A stretch of DNA of 64,000 bases from assembly GCA_036702975.1 (NCBI GenBank), contig DATNPX010000020.1, positions 124,001 to 188,000 on the forward strand. Direction: 5' to 3'. Numbering within the stretch: the stretch's first letter is position 1; each line of letters starts with the position of its first letter. The notes under the pieces are model-generated. The model did no database searches. It was not told the DNA's origin and worked only from the letters and a program-made list of their open reading frames with translations. This DNA is from DATNPX01 sp036702975 (lineage in GTDB: Bacteria > Cyanobacteriota > Vampirovibrionia > Obscuribacterales > Obscuribacteraceae). The translations under genes were made by a program, and so were the position numbers. This document shows, piece after piece, positions 43,760 to 52,603 of this stretch.

Positions 43760-45157
43760 ATGGCCAATAACTCAAAATCTGGAACGAGAGTCGTTCTTCT
43801 TGCTGCGGGGCATGGCAAGCGCATGAAGTCCACGAAACCGAAGGTGCTCCATGAGGTTTTGGGCCGCCCGATTCTCGGTCGGATTTTGAGCGCGGCAGAC
43901 GAACTCAATATCGAGCACGTTTATGTGATTATCGGGCACGAAGCAGAGCAAGTGCGCTCTTTCGTCGAGAGCAACCCGCCACGGACGCCATTTTCCTTAC
44001 ATCTGCAAAGCCCTCAGCTTGGAACTGGACACGCTCTTCAACAAATAGTCCCATCATTGGGTGATTTTCAGGGAACACTTTTAGTTTCGGTTGCGGATGC
44101 GCCACTCCTCTCTGCTGCTACGCTTGGCGGCTTGCTAAACCATCACCAGGCGGAGAGAGCCGTTGTCACGCTTTTAACCGCTGATGTCGACGATGCCAAA
44201 AACTACGGGCGCATCGTTCGAGATGGAAGCGGTCAGGTAGAGGCGATTGTCGAAGACAAAGACTGTACTTCTGCGCAAAGACTGATTCGTGAGATCAATA
44301 CTGCTATTTACTGTTTTGAGTGGCCTGCGATTTCTGAAGGACTCAACAGTCTCAAAAATGAAAATAAGCAACAAGAATATTACCTCACCGATATTGTGGG
44401 CTGGGCCTATGGAAAAGGCTTGAAGACATCCGCGGCCTTAGCCAACGACTGGCGTGAAACAGCTGGCATCAACTCACGAATTGAATTGACTGAAGCATCA
44501 AAGTCTTTACGCGATATCTCGGTGACCAGATTGTCGCTTGAGTGCGGCGTCACCGTTCTAGATCCAAATTCCACCTGGATCTCGCCCGAGGTTAAGATCG
44601 GTCAGGACACGACGATACTGCCTGGCTGCGTCCTATTCGGCGATATAACAATTGGCTCTAATTGCACGATTGGACCTAACACCTACATGCACGGTCGTGT
44701 CACGATCGGTGACCGCACCACGGTTATTCAATCGAACATCTCCAACTCAATTATCGGTAACGAATGTAAGATTGGGCCTTTCTCTCACCTCAGAGACAAC
44801 AACGATATCTCGAACAATGTGCGAATCGGAAACTTCGTCGAAATCAAACAAACAGCGATTGCCGAAAAGACGAACGTTTCACATCTCAGTTACGTCGGTG
44901 ATGCCAACGTTGGCTGCGGATCTAATTTTGGTGCCGGCACCATCACCGCAAATTACGACCATACCACCAAGAAGAAATCCCGGACGGTTATCGGAGACAA
45001 CGTCGCTACAGGCAGTAACTCAGTGCTGGTTGCTCCAATTATGGTTGGGGACGGTGCAGTTATTGCGGCTGGGACCGTAGCCACTAAAAATGTGCCTGCT
45101 CGAGCTCTAGCAGTCGGACGAGTTCGTCAAGAAAATAAAGAAGGTTGGCGAAAATAA
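43760..45157 (+). CDS. glmU: Bifunctional UDP-GlcNAc pyrophosphorylase / GlcN-1-P acetyltransferase
   Basis: Makes UDP-GlcNAc for peptidoglycan and lipopolysaccharide: acetylates glucosamine-1-phosphate, then adds UMP. The N-terminal uridylyltransferase (~1-235) has 'VVLLAAGHGKRMKSTKPKVLHEV' in outline (LAAG...R-K...KPK) and 'LGTGHALQQIVPSL'. The C-terminal left-handed beta-helix (~260-450) has hexapeptide repeats, 'GNFVEIKQTAIAEKTNVSHLS' in outline with catalytic His, and 'GAGTITANYDHTTKKK'. Length 465 is standard. No Shine-Dalgarno sequence is visible. The stop is 12 bases from the converging small gene. Confidence 0.96.
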   Translation: MANNSKSGTRVVLLAAGHGKRMKSTKPKVLHEVLGRPILGRILSAADELNIEHVYVIIGHEAEQVRSFVESNPPRTPFSLHLQSPQLGTGHALQQIVPSLGDFQGTLLVSVADAPLLSAATLGGLLNHHQAERAVVTLLTADVDDAKNYGRIVRDGSGQVEAIVEDKDCTSAQRLIREINTAIYCFEWPAISEGLNSLKNENKQQEYYLTDIVGWAYGKGLKTSAALANDWRETAGINSRIELTEASKSLRDISVTRLSLECGVTVLDPNSTWISPEVKIGQDTTILPGCVLFGDITIGSNCTIGPNTYMHGRVTIGDRTTVIQSNISNSIIGNECKIGPFSHLRDNNDISNNVRIGNFVEIKQTAIAEKTNVSHLSYVGDANVGCGSNFGAGTITANYDHTTKKKSRTVIGDNVATGSNSVLVAPIMVGDGAVIAAGTVATKNVPARALAVGRVRQENKEGWRK

Positions 45158-45169
45158 AGAAGCCCTGAT

Positions 45170-45460
45170 TCAAGAAACTTCGTCGCTTTCTTCAAGCTCA
45201 GCCATATATGTCAACCGCTGTCGTTCCGCTTCGGCGAACGTTGTGGATTCAATTGTTATGTACTTCACCAAATTTAGTGGCACCAAGTGCTTAGCGTAGT
45301 CCCGCCCATTTGGCTTGCCTAAGTCACCATAGGATTCAAGCTCTAAATAATCATGACCGATGCGAAGTACGCGTCCTGTGATGGTGGTTCCGTCCGCAAA
45401 ATGCAGGCGCACCCATGAGCGATTATCGCAAAGTCTCTCTAGTCTGAGTTTCAGGTTCAT
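45170..45460 (-). CDS. Small protein with Sm-like (Hfq/LSm-type) beta-barrel pattern
   Basis: 96 residues. 'WVRLHFADGTTITGRVLRIG' followed by 'HDYLELESYG' and 'KHLVPLNLVKYITIES' has the strand pattern of small Sm-fold barrels: strands 1-3, a loop, then a short hydrophobic pair. It lacks the Hfq signature Lys-His near the end. Residues 1-12 and 75-96 are helical and charged. LSm folds usually bind RNA or form rings. The fold is inferred from pattern only. Start ATG 45460 has AGG upstream. It stands alone, converging with glmU. Confidence 0.6.
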   Translation of the reverse strand: MNLKLRLERLCDNRSWVRLHFADGTTITGRVLRIGHDYLELESYGDLGKPNGRDYAKHLVPLNLVKYITIESTTFAEAERQRLTYMAELEESDEVS

Positions 45461-45907
45461 ATCTGTTAGGCCTCGTCGACCCTATATCTCCTATTCCACC
45501 ACACATCGTTCTCTTAAGCTTGCCTTATCGGTCGCCTCTAAGGGGCTGATATTGCAATAGATGTCTTGATACTATCCAACTGCTAGTCATTCGCCTTTGA
45601 GTTTTCGATAACCTTTAGCCTTTGGGCTTTTTCGAAGAAGTCAAGTCTTGCTCTTTTCCTCCCGCGATATAAACTGCTCCTAGATTGTTGCTGTCGATTT
45701 GTTGCTCAAAACCCTTGATACCACTTCGATATAGAGAAGCCGATCTGTGTGTATTTGAATTGAGTACTTCCCGCTCCGGAACACATCGCAGTGAAATCCG
45801 CCGTGAAACTCGAGATCCAAATCAGAAATGATATCGAAACCCAAGGAAAATCGATTTTGCAGCTAAATAAAGAGAACGTGATTTTAAAAACTAGAAATGA
45901 GGACCGA
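45461..45907. other. Intergenic region
   Basis: 447 bases between divergent genes. The downstream small gene's frame is open back to a GTG at 45791, so up to 39 extra residues are possible. A weak hairpin (AGCC-TTT-GGGCT, then T-run) lies near 45615-45635. Otherwise I see nothing I can name. Confidence 0.4.
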
Positions 45908-46090
45908 ATGTCTGAAGATAATCTGCCCGCGAACTTGCTCAAGCGGATTGAAGAGCTGCGCGGGAAAGAGCAAAGCTATTGGGATGATGAGATGTACTCT
46001 CCTGAGGCTTTGAGCAATCGCAAGTACAGAGAAGAATTAGAGCGCAGCTTTAACCTAGATCCCCTGGGTCCTCTGCCGCCTCGGCTATAA
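45908..46090 (+). CDS. Small hydrophilic protein
   Basis: 60 residues from ATG 45908, which has GAGGA 4 bases upstream: 'MSEDNLPANLLKRIEELRGK', an acidic middle with 'SYWDDEMYSPEAL', and a Pro-rich end 'LDPLGPLPPRL'. A longer form from GTG 45791 (99 residues) is in frame but has no visible ribosome-binding site. No known family. Its end overlaps the converging coaX gene by 41 bases. Probably soluble and helical. Confidence 0.5.
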   Translation: MSEDNLPANLLKRIEELRGKEQSYWDDEMYSPEALSNRKYREELERSFNLDPLGPLPPRL

Positions 46091-46817
46091 AATTGATACC
46101 GTGAATGGTGAGATAAGCGTCGACGTGATCAACCGATTTGGTACGTGGACCGATTAGATTTGCATAGCCACCAGTGGCGATGACTGTGCATTCCCGGTTC
46201 AGTTTGCGTTTCACTGCTTCGATCCAGTACTCGATCATTCCCAGGTGTCCGAGAACGCAGCCGGCTGTGATGGCCGATTGCGTGTCGTTTGCCAACGGTT
46301 CCGGCAGTCCGCTGTTTGCTCCCATTTTCAATTCGGGAAGCTGTTCTGTGGCCTTATGCAAAGCCGCAAACGTTTGCCCGAGTCCGAGTGCGATCATTCC
46401 GCCGAGAAATTTGCCATCAGGACTGACAGCCGTCAGCGTAGTTGCGGTGCCCAAATCTATGACCAAAGCAATCTCACTTTTTGCGTAGATTCTTAGCGCG
46501 CCTACTGCATTTGCGACTCTATCAGCACCCATCGTCGTGTAAGTGTCCGAAATGATTCTTTGATTTGCGGCACTGACTTGATACGTTCGAAGCTCACGCT
46601 CTGTTAAATGTTCGATCATCGGCTGACTTACTGAAGGCACAACAGAGCAGACCGCCACTCGGTCAGTCTTAGCTGCAGACGCCATTTCGACAATACTCTT
46701 GGACGCTGCGTCACCGTTTGCCGACGGGTGATGTTTGAGCTCTTTCAGCTCGTGATTGATGAAGAGTCCACACGATATTCTCGAGTTGCCGATGTCGATT
46801 GCGATGCGGTTAGTCAC
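46050..46817 (-). CDS. coaX: Type III pantothenate kinase
   Basis: First step of coenzyme A synthesis, phosphorylating pantothenate with ATP. ASKHA fold: 'RIAIDIGNSRISCGLF' at the N-terminus, 'YTTMGADRVANAVGAL' (~93-108) binding substrate, 'VIDLGTATTLTAV' and 'FLGGMIALGLGQTFAAL'. The last motif usually reads GGxIxPG; here Pro is Leu, a minor deviation. Length 255 is normal. The start is GTG (46815-46817), with GGAG 6 bases upstream. The type III form is resistant to feedback by CoA and is common in cyanobacteria. Confidence 0.94.
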   Translation of the reverse strand: MTNRIAIDIGNSRISCGLFINHELKELKHHPSANGDAASKSIVEMASAAKTDRVAVCSVVPSVSQPMIEHLTERELRTYQVSAANQRIISDTYTTMGADRVANAVGALRIYAKSEIALVIDLGTATTLTAVSPDGKFLGGMIALGLGQTFAALHKATEQLPELKMGANSGLPEPLANDTQSAITAGCVLGHLGMIEYWIEAVKRKLNRECTVIATGGYANLIGPRTKSVDHVDAYLTIHGINFIAEAAEDPGDLG

Positions 46818-46993
46818 TCAGGGCTCCAATCGCCGCCAGTTGAGGAGTTCGTAATTAGAGGCTAGATTTTAGCAATAAAGGACAGATATCCATTGCTTCA
46901 TAAGCTTTTCGTTGACTGGGTCGCTATTTTTCTCTTGACGACCGGCGCCCGCTAAGGCCATTTCATGTCATGGGTATGAATTAGATGCAGTCG

Positions 46994-49006
46994 TCAGGGC
47001 TTGCGCTCCTCCAGCTTTCCCTCTTCTGCCGGCGCAGCTTTTAGATAGTTTTGCAAGCCCTTTAAAAGTCCTTCGGCAGCAGCCATCTGCCCCTCGGGGC
47101 TAATCAGAAGCGCATATTCTTCGGGGTTGATTACGAAACCCACTTCTGCCAAAACTGCAGGCATAAAGCTCGGTCGACAGAGTGCGAGGTTTTGAAACCG
47201 ATTGCCGAGTTCAGGCAGTCCAAGAGTGGCTACTAGACCAGCTTTAAAACAGCGAGCTAGTTCAGTAGATTGGGGATGGTACCAGTAAGATGAAGTACCT
47301 CTCTCTTTCCACGGATCTCTACCATCAGGCAGCGAATTGTTGTGGATAGACAAAAGAATATCGACTTTGTTCTCGTTTGCGATGCGTACTCTTTCGTCAA
47401 GCGTTACATCGCGGTCGTCTGTTCTGGTCATGATCACTTGTGCCCCAGCCGTTTCTAGAAGACTTTGTAGTTTGAGTGCGATTCCGAGATTGATCGATGA
47501 CTCGGGAATGTTGGAACAACCGATTGCCCCTCGCTCTTTGCCTCCATGCCCTGGGTCGACACAGATTTTCAGACCTGAAAGTGGTGCTGATGGATTGCTT
47601 CGATTGAGCTTCGGGGCATGCCTTATATGCAAGCGCAGTTCCGAGCCGACATATTCCGCTTTAAAGCCCCACTGGCGGTGCCCTTTCAATATCACTGTTA
47701 CGTCGTACTGCCCATCTGTCACCTGGCTCCAACTTACCCCTTCGACAGGAACATGATTGGTTGCTTTTACCGATGCATCGTCTTCGGTGCTCGCGCTCAG
47801 ATGCGGATCGCTGATCCAATCGGTATCACCAGTAACACCATACACTTTCAAAACAAGGGTGTTGGGGCGAACAGATTGAACGATTTGGTAAGGAAGTCGC
47901 TGCGTCAGGGGGATAGATACATAACTGCCAAACTCGTCGTCGACTATGTTTATTGCACGCGCGTCTGCAACTGGAGCTGGGCCGGGCGAGCCGCTCTGCT
48001 TTCTATTCCAGTTGCGAGCAGACTGCCCGTTTTCCCATGTCAAATCTTGCCTGGCTATCCAGAAATGTTTGTTCGGCGCATATATGCAACGAACTTGGTC
48101 ACCCTGCCATCCGTCCACCAGCAGGCGAATCTCTCGCGAGAGAGGTGTAGTGCGCCCCGCATTGGGACCCACTCTGACGATGGTGTCATCATGGTTCGTT
48201 TGCGCGAGCAAAGGATTTTTTAGTGTCCTAAATGTCGCGGCTGACGGAACTGATATCGACCTCCCGTCAAGATTGGCTGTAACTGTTGCGTGCAGATTCT
48301 GCCAGTCGTCGCTCTCCGCTACTTTATAAAATCCGAAATATGTATCATTCCGTCCCTGCGATGAGCGCTGGAAAGACTTTCCGTAAGCAACGGACAGTCC
48401 GCCATTTACGGCTATTTTGCTACCGCTTACCCTCTGTGCGGAATTGGATTTGTGCATCGATGATTTCGAGTGCGGCTGAGCCGGACTGTCGAGTGTGCGC
48501 AATGTGATCGTGCGATTTGCGATTGTTATGGTGACTTGGGCTCCTGGTGTGGCCCGGACCTTGAAGTGAATTAAATCACCAGTCACCACGGCCGTTTCCT
48601 GGCTCGGTTGTAGCGTCTCTTTCGCGATGATCAACTGATTCGATGGTATCGGTGGCGGTTCTACCGTTCTGTATGCGTGAATCTCTCTTGCCGCAATAGC
48701 AGACCCTGACTCGATAAGGACGAACTTGTTGTCGCCCGGCTTCAGTTGTATCACGTGAGCGAAGAACCCTTGCTTGGAAAGCCGTACTGCATCACCGTTG
48801 CAAGTCAATGATGTACCTGGCTGACAGCAGCCGACTATGAAACTAGACGAAGCATCTATCTTGTCGGTCGTTGGGTACACCACCCGTATCTGCCCGGGTG
48901 GCGCAGTAGCCATGGCGCCAGTAGCAGCTTCCTCCGCTTGCGCTTGGACAGACCAACAAGTTGCTAACAGAACAAATAAGACGAACTTATTTAGCGGGTG
49001 ACGCAG
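46994..49006 (-). CDS. N-acetylmuramoyl-L-alanine amidase (Amidase_3), CTG start
   Basis: About 670 residues. The C-terminal zinc amidase (~470-665) has 'KICVDPGHGGKERGAIG', 'VIMTRTDDRDVTLDERV', 'DILLSIHNNS' and 'MPAVLAEVGFVINPEEYALL', including His and Glu ligands and the catalytic Glu. It cleaves the MurNAc-L-Ala bond in septal or side-wall peptidoglycan. Residues ~40-440 are beta-rich binding regions. The first ATG (48913) would leave no signal peptide. Reading upstream in frame to CTG 49006 gives 'LNKFVLFVLLATCWSVQAQA', a complete signal peptide, with AAGGAG exactly 7 bases before CTG. No ATG, GTG or TTG lies between that CTG and the upstream in-frame stop. The gene overlaps its upstream neighbour by 20 bases. 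Confidence 0.9.
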   Translation of the reverse strand: MRHPLNKFVLFVLLATCWSVQAQAEEAATGAMATAPPGQIRVVYPTTDKIDASSSFIVGCCQPGTSLTCNGDAVRLSKQGFFAHVIQLKPGDNKFVLIESGSAIAAREIHAYRTVEPPPIPSNQLIIAKETLQPSQETAVVTGDLIHFKVRATPGAQVTITIANRTITLRTLDSPAQPHSKSSMHKSNSAQRVSGSKIAVNGGLSVAYGKSFQRSSQGRNDTYFGFYKVAESDDWQNLHATVTANLDGRSISVPSAATFRTLKNPLLAQTNHDDTIVRVGPNAGRTTPLSREIRLLVDGWQGDQVRCIYAPNKHFWIARQDLTWENGQSARNWNRKQSGSPGPAPVADARAINIVDDEFGSYVSIPLTQRLPYQIVQSVRPNTLVLKVYGVTGDTDWISDPHLSASTEDDASVKATNHVPVEGVSWSQVTDGQYDVTVILKGHRQWGFKAEYVGSELRLHIRHAPKLNRSNPSAPLSGLKICVDPGHGGKERGAIGCSNIPESSINLGIALKLQSLLETAGAQVIMTRTDDRDVTLDERVRIANENKVDILLSIHNNSLPDGRDPWKERGTSSYWYHPQSTELARCFKAGLVATLGLPELGNRFQNLALCRPSFMPAVLAEVGFVINPEEYALLISPEGQMAAAEGLLKGLQNYLKAAPAEEGKLEERKP

Positions 49007-49964
49007 GTGCTGGCTCCTTGTTTGGTGCGGTCACATCTTTTTCTTTTTCGGGCTTGTTTTCTGGCTTATGTTCTGGCTCTGCCGGGCTAATAATTGGACC
49101 ATCGTCTTCTTCAACTTTCTGCAAGGCAAGATCGTTGAGGAACCAATTGAAATTGCGGGCGAATGATACAAACAAAACATCGATGCTATGCAGATCGAGA
49201 TGCGACTTTCTGTATTTGTTAGCAAATTCGGCCGGTCCGCCGTATTGAGCGAACAATTCTTCATTCCACTTTAACAGTGGGCTGACGACAAATGTTTTGT
49301 GGTCTGGGTCGTAGCTAACGTTATGTTTGTCATTCACGAACTTGCGAGCTGCGTTCTCTGCATCTTCGTCGAATGTCTCCGCTGTAATTGCATGGTCTAG
49401 AAGTGGAGGCGAGCCTATTGCGCCATTGCATATAAGAAACAGCGCAGTCGGCTTGTTATGCAGCCGGGGGAACAGCTCGTAGCGTTTGATCTCTTCTAGC
49501 GACAGTGCTCGACCACCAACGAAGTATCGAGTCGAGCTGAAACTGCGCGTGAGAGATTTCTCGTTCAATCGTTCGAGAGGATATTTCTCCATGATCGCCT
49601 TGAGAACTAGCATGTTGTACGCATTGATCCAGAAGGCGAATCTTTGTTTGTCGTCTTCTAAGTCTTCGGGGCTGGTTTTCGCTAATTCAGAGACGGCTTC
49701 ATCAAGCAATTTCGATTTTTGAATTTGTTGATAATCGACAAAGGGGTATTTGACGATCTGGGGCAAAAGTTTGCTGTAGGCTGGAAATTTATAAATGAGT
49801 GGGTGTTGGACGTTGATGAACATAGACTCCAACATCAAGGGAATATGCCGGAAGATGCTGCCCAAGATGAGCAAACAAACTACTACTCCCACCACGACTG
49901 GTATCATCACCGGTTGTGGCGGACGTTCTTCTTCTTCGAGTTTTGCGCGCTTAAAAAAGGGCAT
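48987..49964 (-). CDS. DUF547 membrane-anchored protein
   Basis: 325 residues: one N-terminal membrane helix (~18-40), then a DUF547 domain with 'DKQRFAFWINAYNMLVLKAI' (~106-125) and 'GGRALSLEEIKRYELFPRLH', 'FLICNGAIGSPPLLDHAI' with the family Cys. The C-terminal ~45 residues are a Pro/Glu/Lys-rich tail. DUF547 proteins have no proven activity; some resemble transglutaminase-like folds. Its stop overlaps the CTG start of the amidase by 20 bases, so the two are translationally linked and probably act in the same envelope process. Confidence 0.85.
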   Translation of the reverse strand: MPFFKRAKLEEEERPPQPVMIPVVVGVVVCLLILGSIFRHIPLMLESMFINVQHPLIYKFPAYSKLLPQIVKYPFVDYQQIQKSKLLDEAVSELAKTSPEDLEDDKQRFAFWINAYNMLVLKAIMEKYPLERLNEKSLTRSFSSTRYFVGGRALSLEEIKRYELFPRLHNKPTALFLICNGAIGSPPLLDHAITAETFDEDAENAARKFVNDKHNVSYDPDHKTFVVSPLLKWNEELFAQYGGPAEFANKYRKSHLDLHSIDVLFVSFARNFNWFLNDLALQKVEEDDGPIISPAEPEHKPENKPEKEKDVTAPNKEPAPASPAK

Positions 49965-50197
49965 GAGTGTTAACGGCCTCTGTCCGTTTTACATTCTATC
50001 TCGATTGATTTGCTCTCGCCGGAACGATGGCGAGGGACCGAGCATCTGATTTTGCCATGCTTGTGATGCAGAATAACTAGTGGCTCAAGTCGTCAAGGAG
50101 ACTCACCAGCTCGATTGAGCCGCTCAACCATGAACCTGCTCGTACAGGCAGCCCAAGAGGACTATAGCTCCCGTTAAATAAACAGCGAAATAAAATT

Positions 50198-50270
50198 TGG
50201 AGCGTACGAGATTCGAACTCGTGACCTCTTCAATGCCATTGAAGCGCGCTACCAACTGCGCTAACGCCCC
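50198..50270 (-). tRNA. tRNA-Ala (anticodon GGC)
   Basis: 73-nt cloverleaf on the minus strand. Acceptor stem GGGGCGT/ACGCTCC has the G3-U70 pair that is the alanine identity element. The anticodon stem CTTCA/TGAAG encloses loop ATGGCAT, giving anticodon GGC (reads GCC and GCU). The T-arm contains GTTCGAATC. Discriminator base is A. CCA is not encoded. Confidence 0.97.
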
Positions 50271-50382
50271 GCGTCTAGCTTTTATACCATATTTTGCCCG
50301 TAGGTGAGGCTCCTAGAGGGTGACTGTAATATCGATTAATGCGGGGTTTTGATCCTCGAGTATCGTTGGCTTTTGAATGGCG

Positions 50383-51576
50383 CTATCGAGCAGCGCCGCC
50401 TCTGATGGTTTCGCTGATTTTTTCAACAATTACTGCATCGGCGCTGTCACTTGACGATGGCCACTCTGGTTGTGTTTCTGGCGTCGGCAGTGGTGTCGCA
50501 ATCGTCTCTTTGAGCCTGGAGATAGGGTTTGCTGCCGTGTCAGTCATAACCAGGTCTCCACCTCCTGGCAAAGAGCGGGCGACGTTGCGCTGACTTTGGC
50601 TGCGAAGGTGTTGCATCACTTTCTCTTTTGCCCATCGTCCCTTGCTCTTCAGGTTGAGGAAGAAATACTTGTCGGGTGGCCACAGGAATGATGTTTCAAA
50701 GTAGCACCATATAGTGCAGCCCTGACAGAAGCTCCAGGAACCTTCTTCCTTCCTTCGTGTCTGCACGTGAGTGCTATGCCATAGTTCATCCAAGTTGGAA
50801 CGACCGTTTTCGTGGGTGATCTTAAGGCGTTCGTCATGCATGTGATAGCAAGGCAGAAGCAAATGGTCATCCGGCGAAACCACAACAACCGAGCTTATCG
50901 CGCGGCATCGCGGAGACTTAATCTGATTTCCCCCGTCTAGGTAAAACTGCAAGAAAGCGTCGTTCACGCAAACGTTATCGAATTTTGAAAGTCGACGAAT
51001 CTCTTTGATCCCTTCTTGTTGCAACAAATCGTTTTCGCAAAAATCAAATACCGGGCCTAAAAGCACCACGACGCCAAGTTCTTGTGCCTGGCGAATCACC
51101 TTCTCCATGTTACTCATCGACTGCGGCGTGCCTGTAGCAATGATCGAAGGCTGTTCACCGAGGCTCTTTGCCAACTTAATTGAATTGATTACTTTCTCGT
51201 ATCCATCTATGCCACGTTCTTTCTTGTATTCCTCGGGATCTGTTGTGGAAAGGGAGAACTTTAAATCGTCCACCAATCCCACCAAGTCTTTAGCCATGCG
51301 GGGATACAGTGTTCCTGTATTGGCGAGACTCGTGAAAAAGCCCAGTTCTTTAGCCGCTTTCAGCACCTTCGGAAGGTGTTTATAGATGAGTGGTTCACCG
51401 CCTGTAAAGTCAACGACTTTTACGCCTAACCGTTTCAGAGCGTGTAGATTCTCAATGATGACTTCTGGCGCCGTCTCCTTAATCCTGATGTTCTCAGGCT
51501 TTACCGGAATGTCGCAATACACGCAACGCGAGTTGCACTTGTATGTCAGGTAGTAGTTGGACATTACTGGTGGCAC
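50383..51576 (-). CDS. Radical SAM protein with SPASM-like C-terminal cysteines
   Basis: 397 residues. The SAM cluster motif 'YLTYKCNSRCVYCD' places Cys at 14, 18 and 21. 'VVDFTGGEPLIYKHL' is the GGE SAM-binding motif, followed by a TIM-barrel. C-terminal Cys in 'KSPRCRAIS', 'LLPCYHMHD' and 'WSFCQGCTIWCY' probably hold an auxiliary iron-sulfur cluster (SPASM/twitch type). The end (~345-397) is a disordered Pro/Ser-rich tail. The enzyme class includes peptide modifiers and hopanoid or menaquinone enzymes; I cannot name the substrate. The start is GTG 51576, with AGGAG 7 bases upstream. A small WG-like frame ends 1 base before it. Confidence 0.88.
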   Translation of the reverse strand: MPPVMSNYYLTYKCNSRCVYCDIPVKPENIRIKETAPEVIIENLHALKRLGVKVVDFTGGEPLIYKHLPKVLKAAKELGFFTSLANTGTLYPRMAKDLVGLVDDLKFSLSTTDPEEYKKERGIDGYEKVINSIKLAKSLGEQPSIIATGTPQSMSNMEKVIRQAQELGVVVLLGPVFDFCENDLLQQEGIKEIRRLSKFDNVCVNDAFLQFYLDGGNQIKSPRCRAISSVVVVSPDDHLLLPCYHMHDERLKITHENGRSNLDELWHSTHVQTRRKEEGSWSFCQGCTIWCYFETSFLWPPDKYFFLNLKSKGRWAKEKVMQHLRSQSQRNVARSLPGGGDLVMTDTAANPISRLKETIATPLPTPETQPEWPSSSDSADAVIVEKISETIRGGAAR

Positions 51577-51786
51577 TTATCGTCTCCTTGTGTTGGTGGT
51601 GGTTCCGGCGCCTGTTTTAAGTTTCGCGGGGATCACAAGATTGCCACTTTTATCACCATAGCCATTCATCAGTTCCATTGGCACCAGACAGCAACAGTTT
51701 GTAAGGTGTTTGACTGAAAACTTCGATTCAGCAAAATGGGGAGAGATACAGTATAGTGGTTTGCCATTTTCTGGCAATCTTATCAA
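51577..51786 (-). pseudogene. WG-repeat-like fragment directly upstream of the radical SAM gene
   Basis: 69-codon frame, TTG start at 51786, stop directly before the radical SAM GTG. 'GYGDKSGNLVIPAKLKTGAG' resembles one KWG/WG repeat (Gly-Tyr-IDK-Ser-Gly-...-VIP), and 'ISPHFAESKFS' resembles the preceding one. Most repeats and a normal start are missing, so it is likely a truncated WG-repeat gene. It has Cys-Cys-Cys in the middle and no ribosome-binding site. A peptide precursor of the radical SAM enzyme is an alternative, less likely, reading. Confidence 0.4.
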
Positions 51787-51833
51787 CCAGTATGTTGCTA
51801 GAATGAGGACAGTTCGGCTCCTACCTGGTTGCT

Positions 51834-52388
51834 ATGCAGCACTTTAACCTTCTCAAAAAAGAACATGCAATTCTTGTCGTCGTTGATGTTCAAGAAAAGT
51901 TTCGGCAGCATATTGCTCAATTCGAGCACATGGTAAAGAACATCGTTCGTCTGATTGAAGCTTGTAAAATCCTCGAGATACCAATAATCGTTACCGAGCA
52001 ATATCCAAAAGGTCTTGGCGCAACCGTTTTAGAGATTCACCGTGCTGTCGAAGGCAAGCCCACTTTTGAAAAGACTGCCTTCAGCTGCTGTGGCAGTGAA
52101 GAGTTCACTGAGTCGCTTCGAATCGCTGGTCGCAATCAGATAATGGTTTGTGGAATCGAGGCACACGTCTGTGTTAATCAGACAGTGCACGATCTGCTTG
52201 CAAGAAACTATTCCGTACATATCGTTGAAGATGCGATCTCGAGCCGAGACCTCGATAACAAGGATGTTGCTCTTAGAAAAATGTTGCATTCTGGTGCTAT
52301 TCCGTCCTGTACCGAGATGGCTCTTTTAGAACTGGTTGAAGATGCCAACGCACCATCGTTTAAAGCTGTTCAGACCTTGATCCGATAA
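51834..52388 (+). CDS. Isochorismatase-family hydrolase
   Basis: 184 residues, alpha/beta cysteine hydrolase. The catalytic triad is visible: Asp18 ('VVVDVQEKF'), Lys80 ('FEKTAFS') and Cys113 ('GIEAHVCV'). The fold runs to the end with 'ISSRDLDNKDVALRKM'. Similar proteins (YcaC-like) are broadly distributed and of uncertain substrate; the 'TEQYPKGLG' segment is typical. It is divergent from the WG fragment and radical SAM gene. No signal peptide, so cytoplasmic. Confidence 0.92.
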   Translation: MQHFNLLKKEHAILVVVDVQEKFRQHIAQFEHMVKNIVRLIEACKILEIPIIVTEQYPKGLGATVLEIHRAVEGKPTFEKTAFSCCGSEEFTESLRIAGRNQIMVCGIEAHVCVNQTVHDLLARNYSVHIVEDAISSRDLDNKDVALRKMLHSGAIPSCTEMALLELVEDANAPSFKAVQTLIR

Positions 52389-52603
52389 CGAGTTTTATTT
52401 CGGTTGCAAAGTGTTGATGTCTGATTGGATATCGATCGATTTACTGTTGCGTATATTTCAGTCGTAGGCTCGTTTATACTGTACGAGTTTAATTATCGAA
52501 ATCTCAAAAACGTGTAGTCAAGCGGGTTTTAGTGTTCGGAAGAGTGGAACAAAGATGGAGAAGATGAGTCTTCCAATTCAGTCCCCTCTCCAGCGAGGTG
52601 TGT

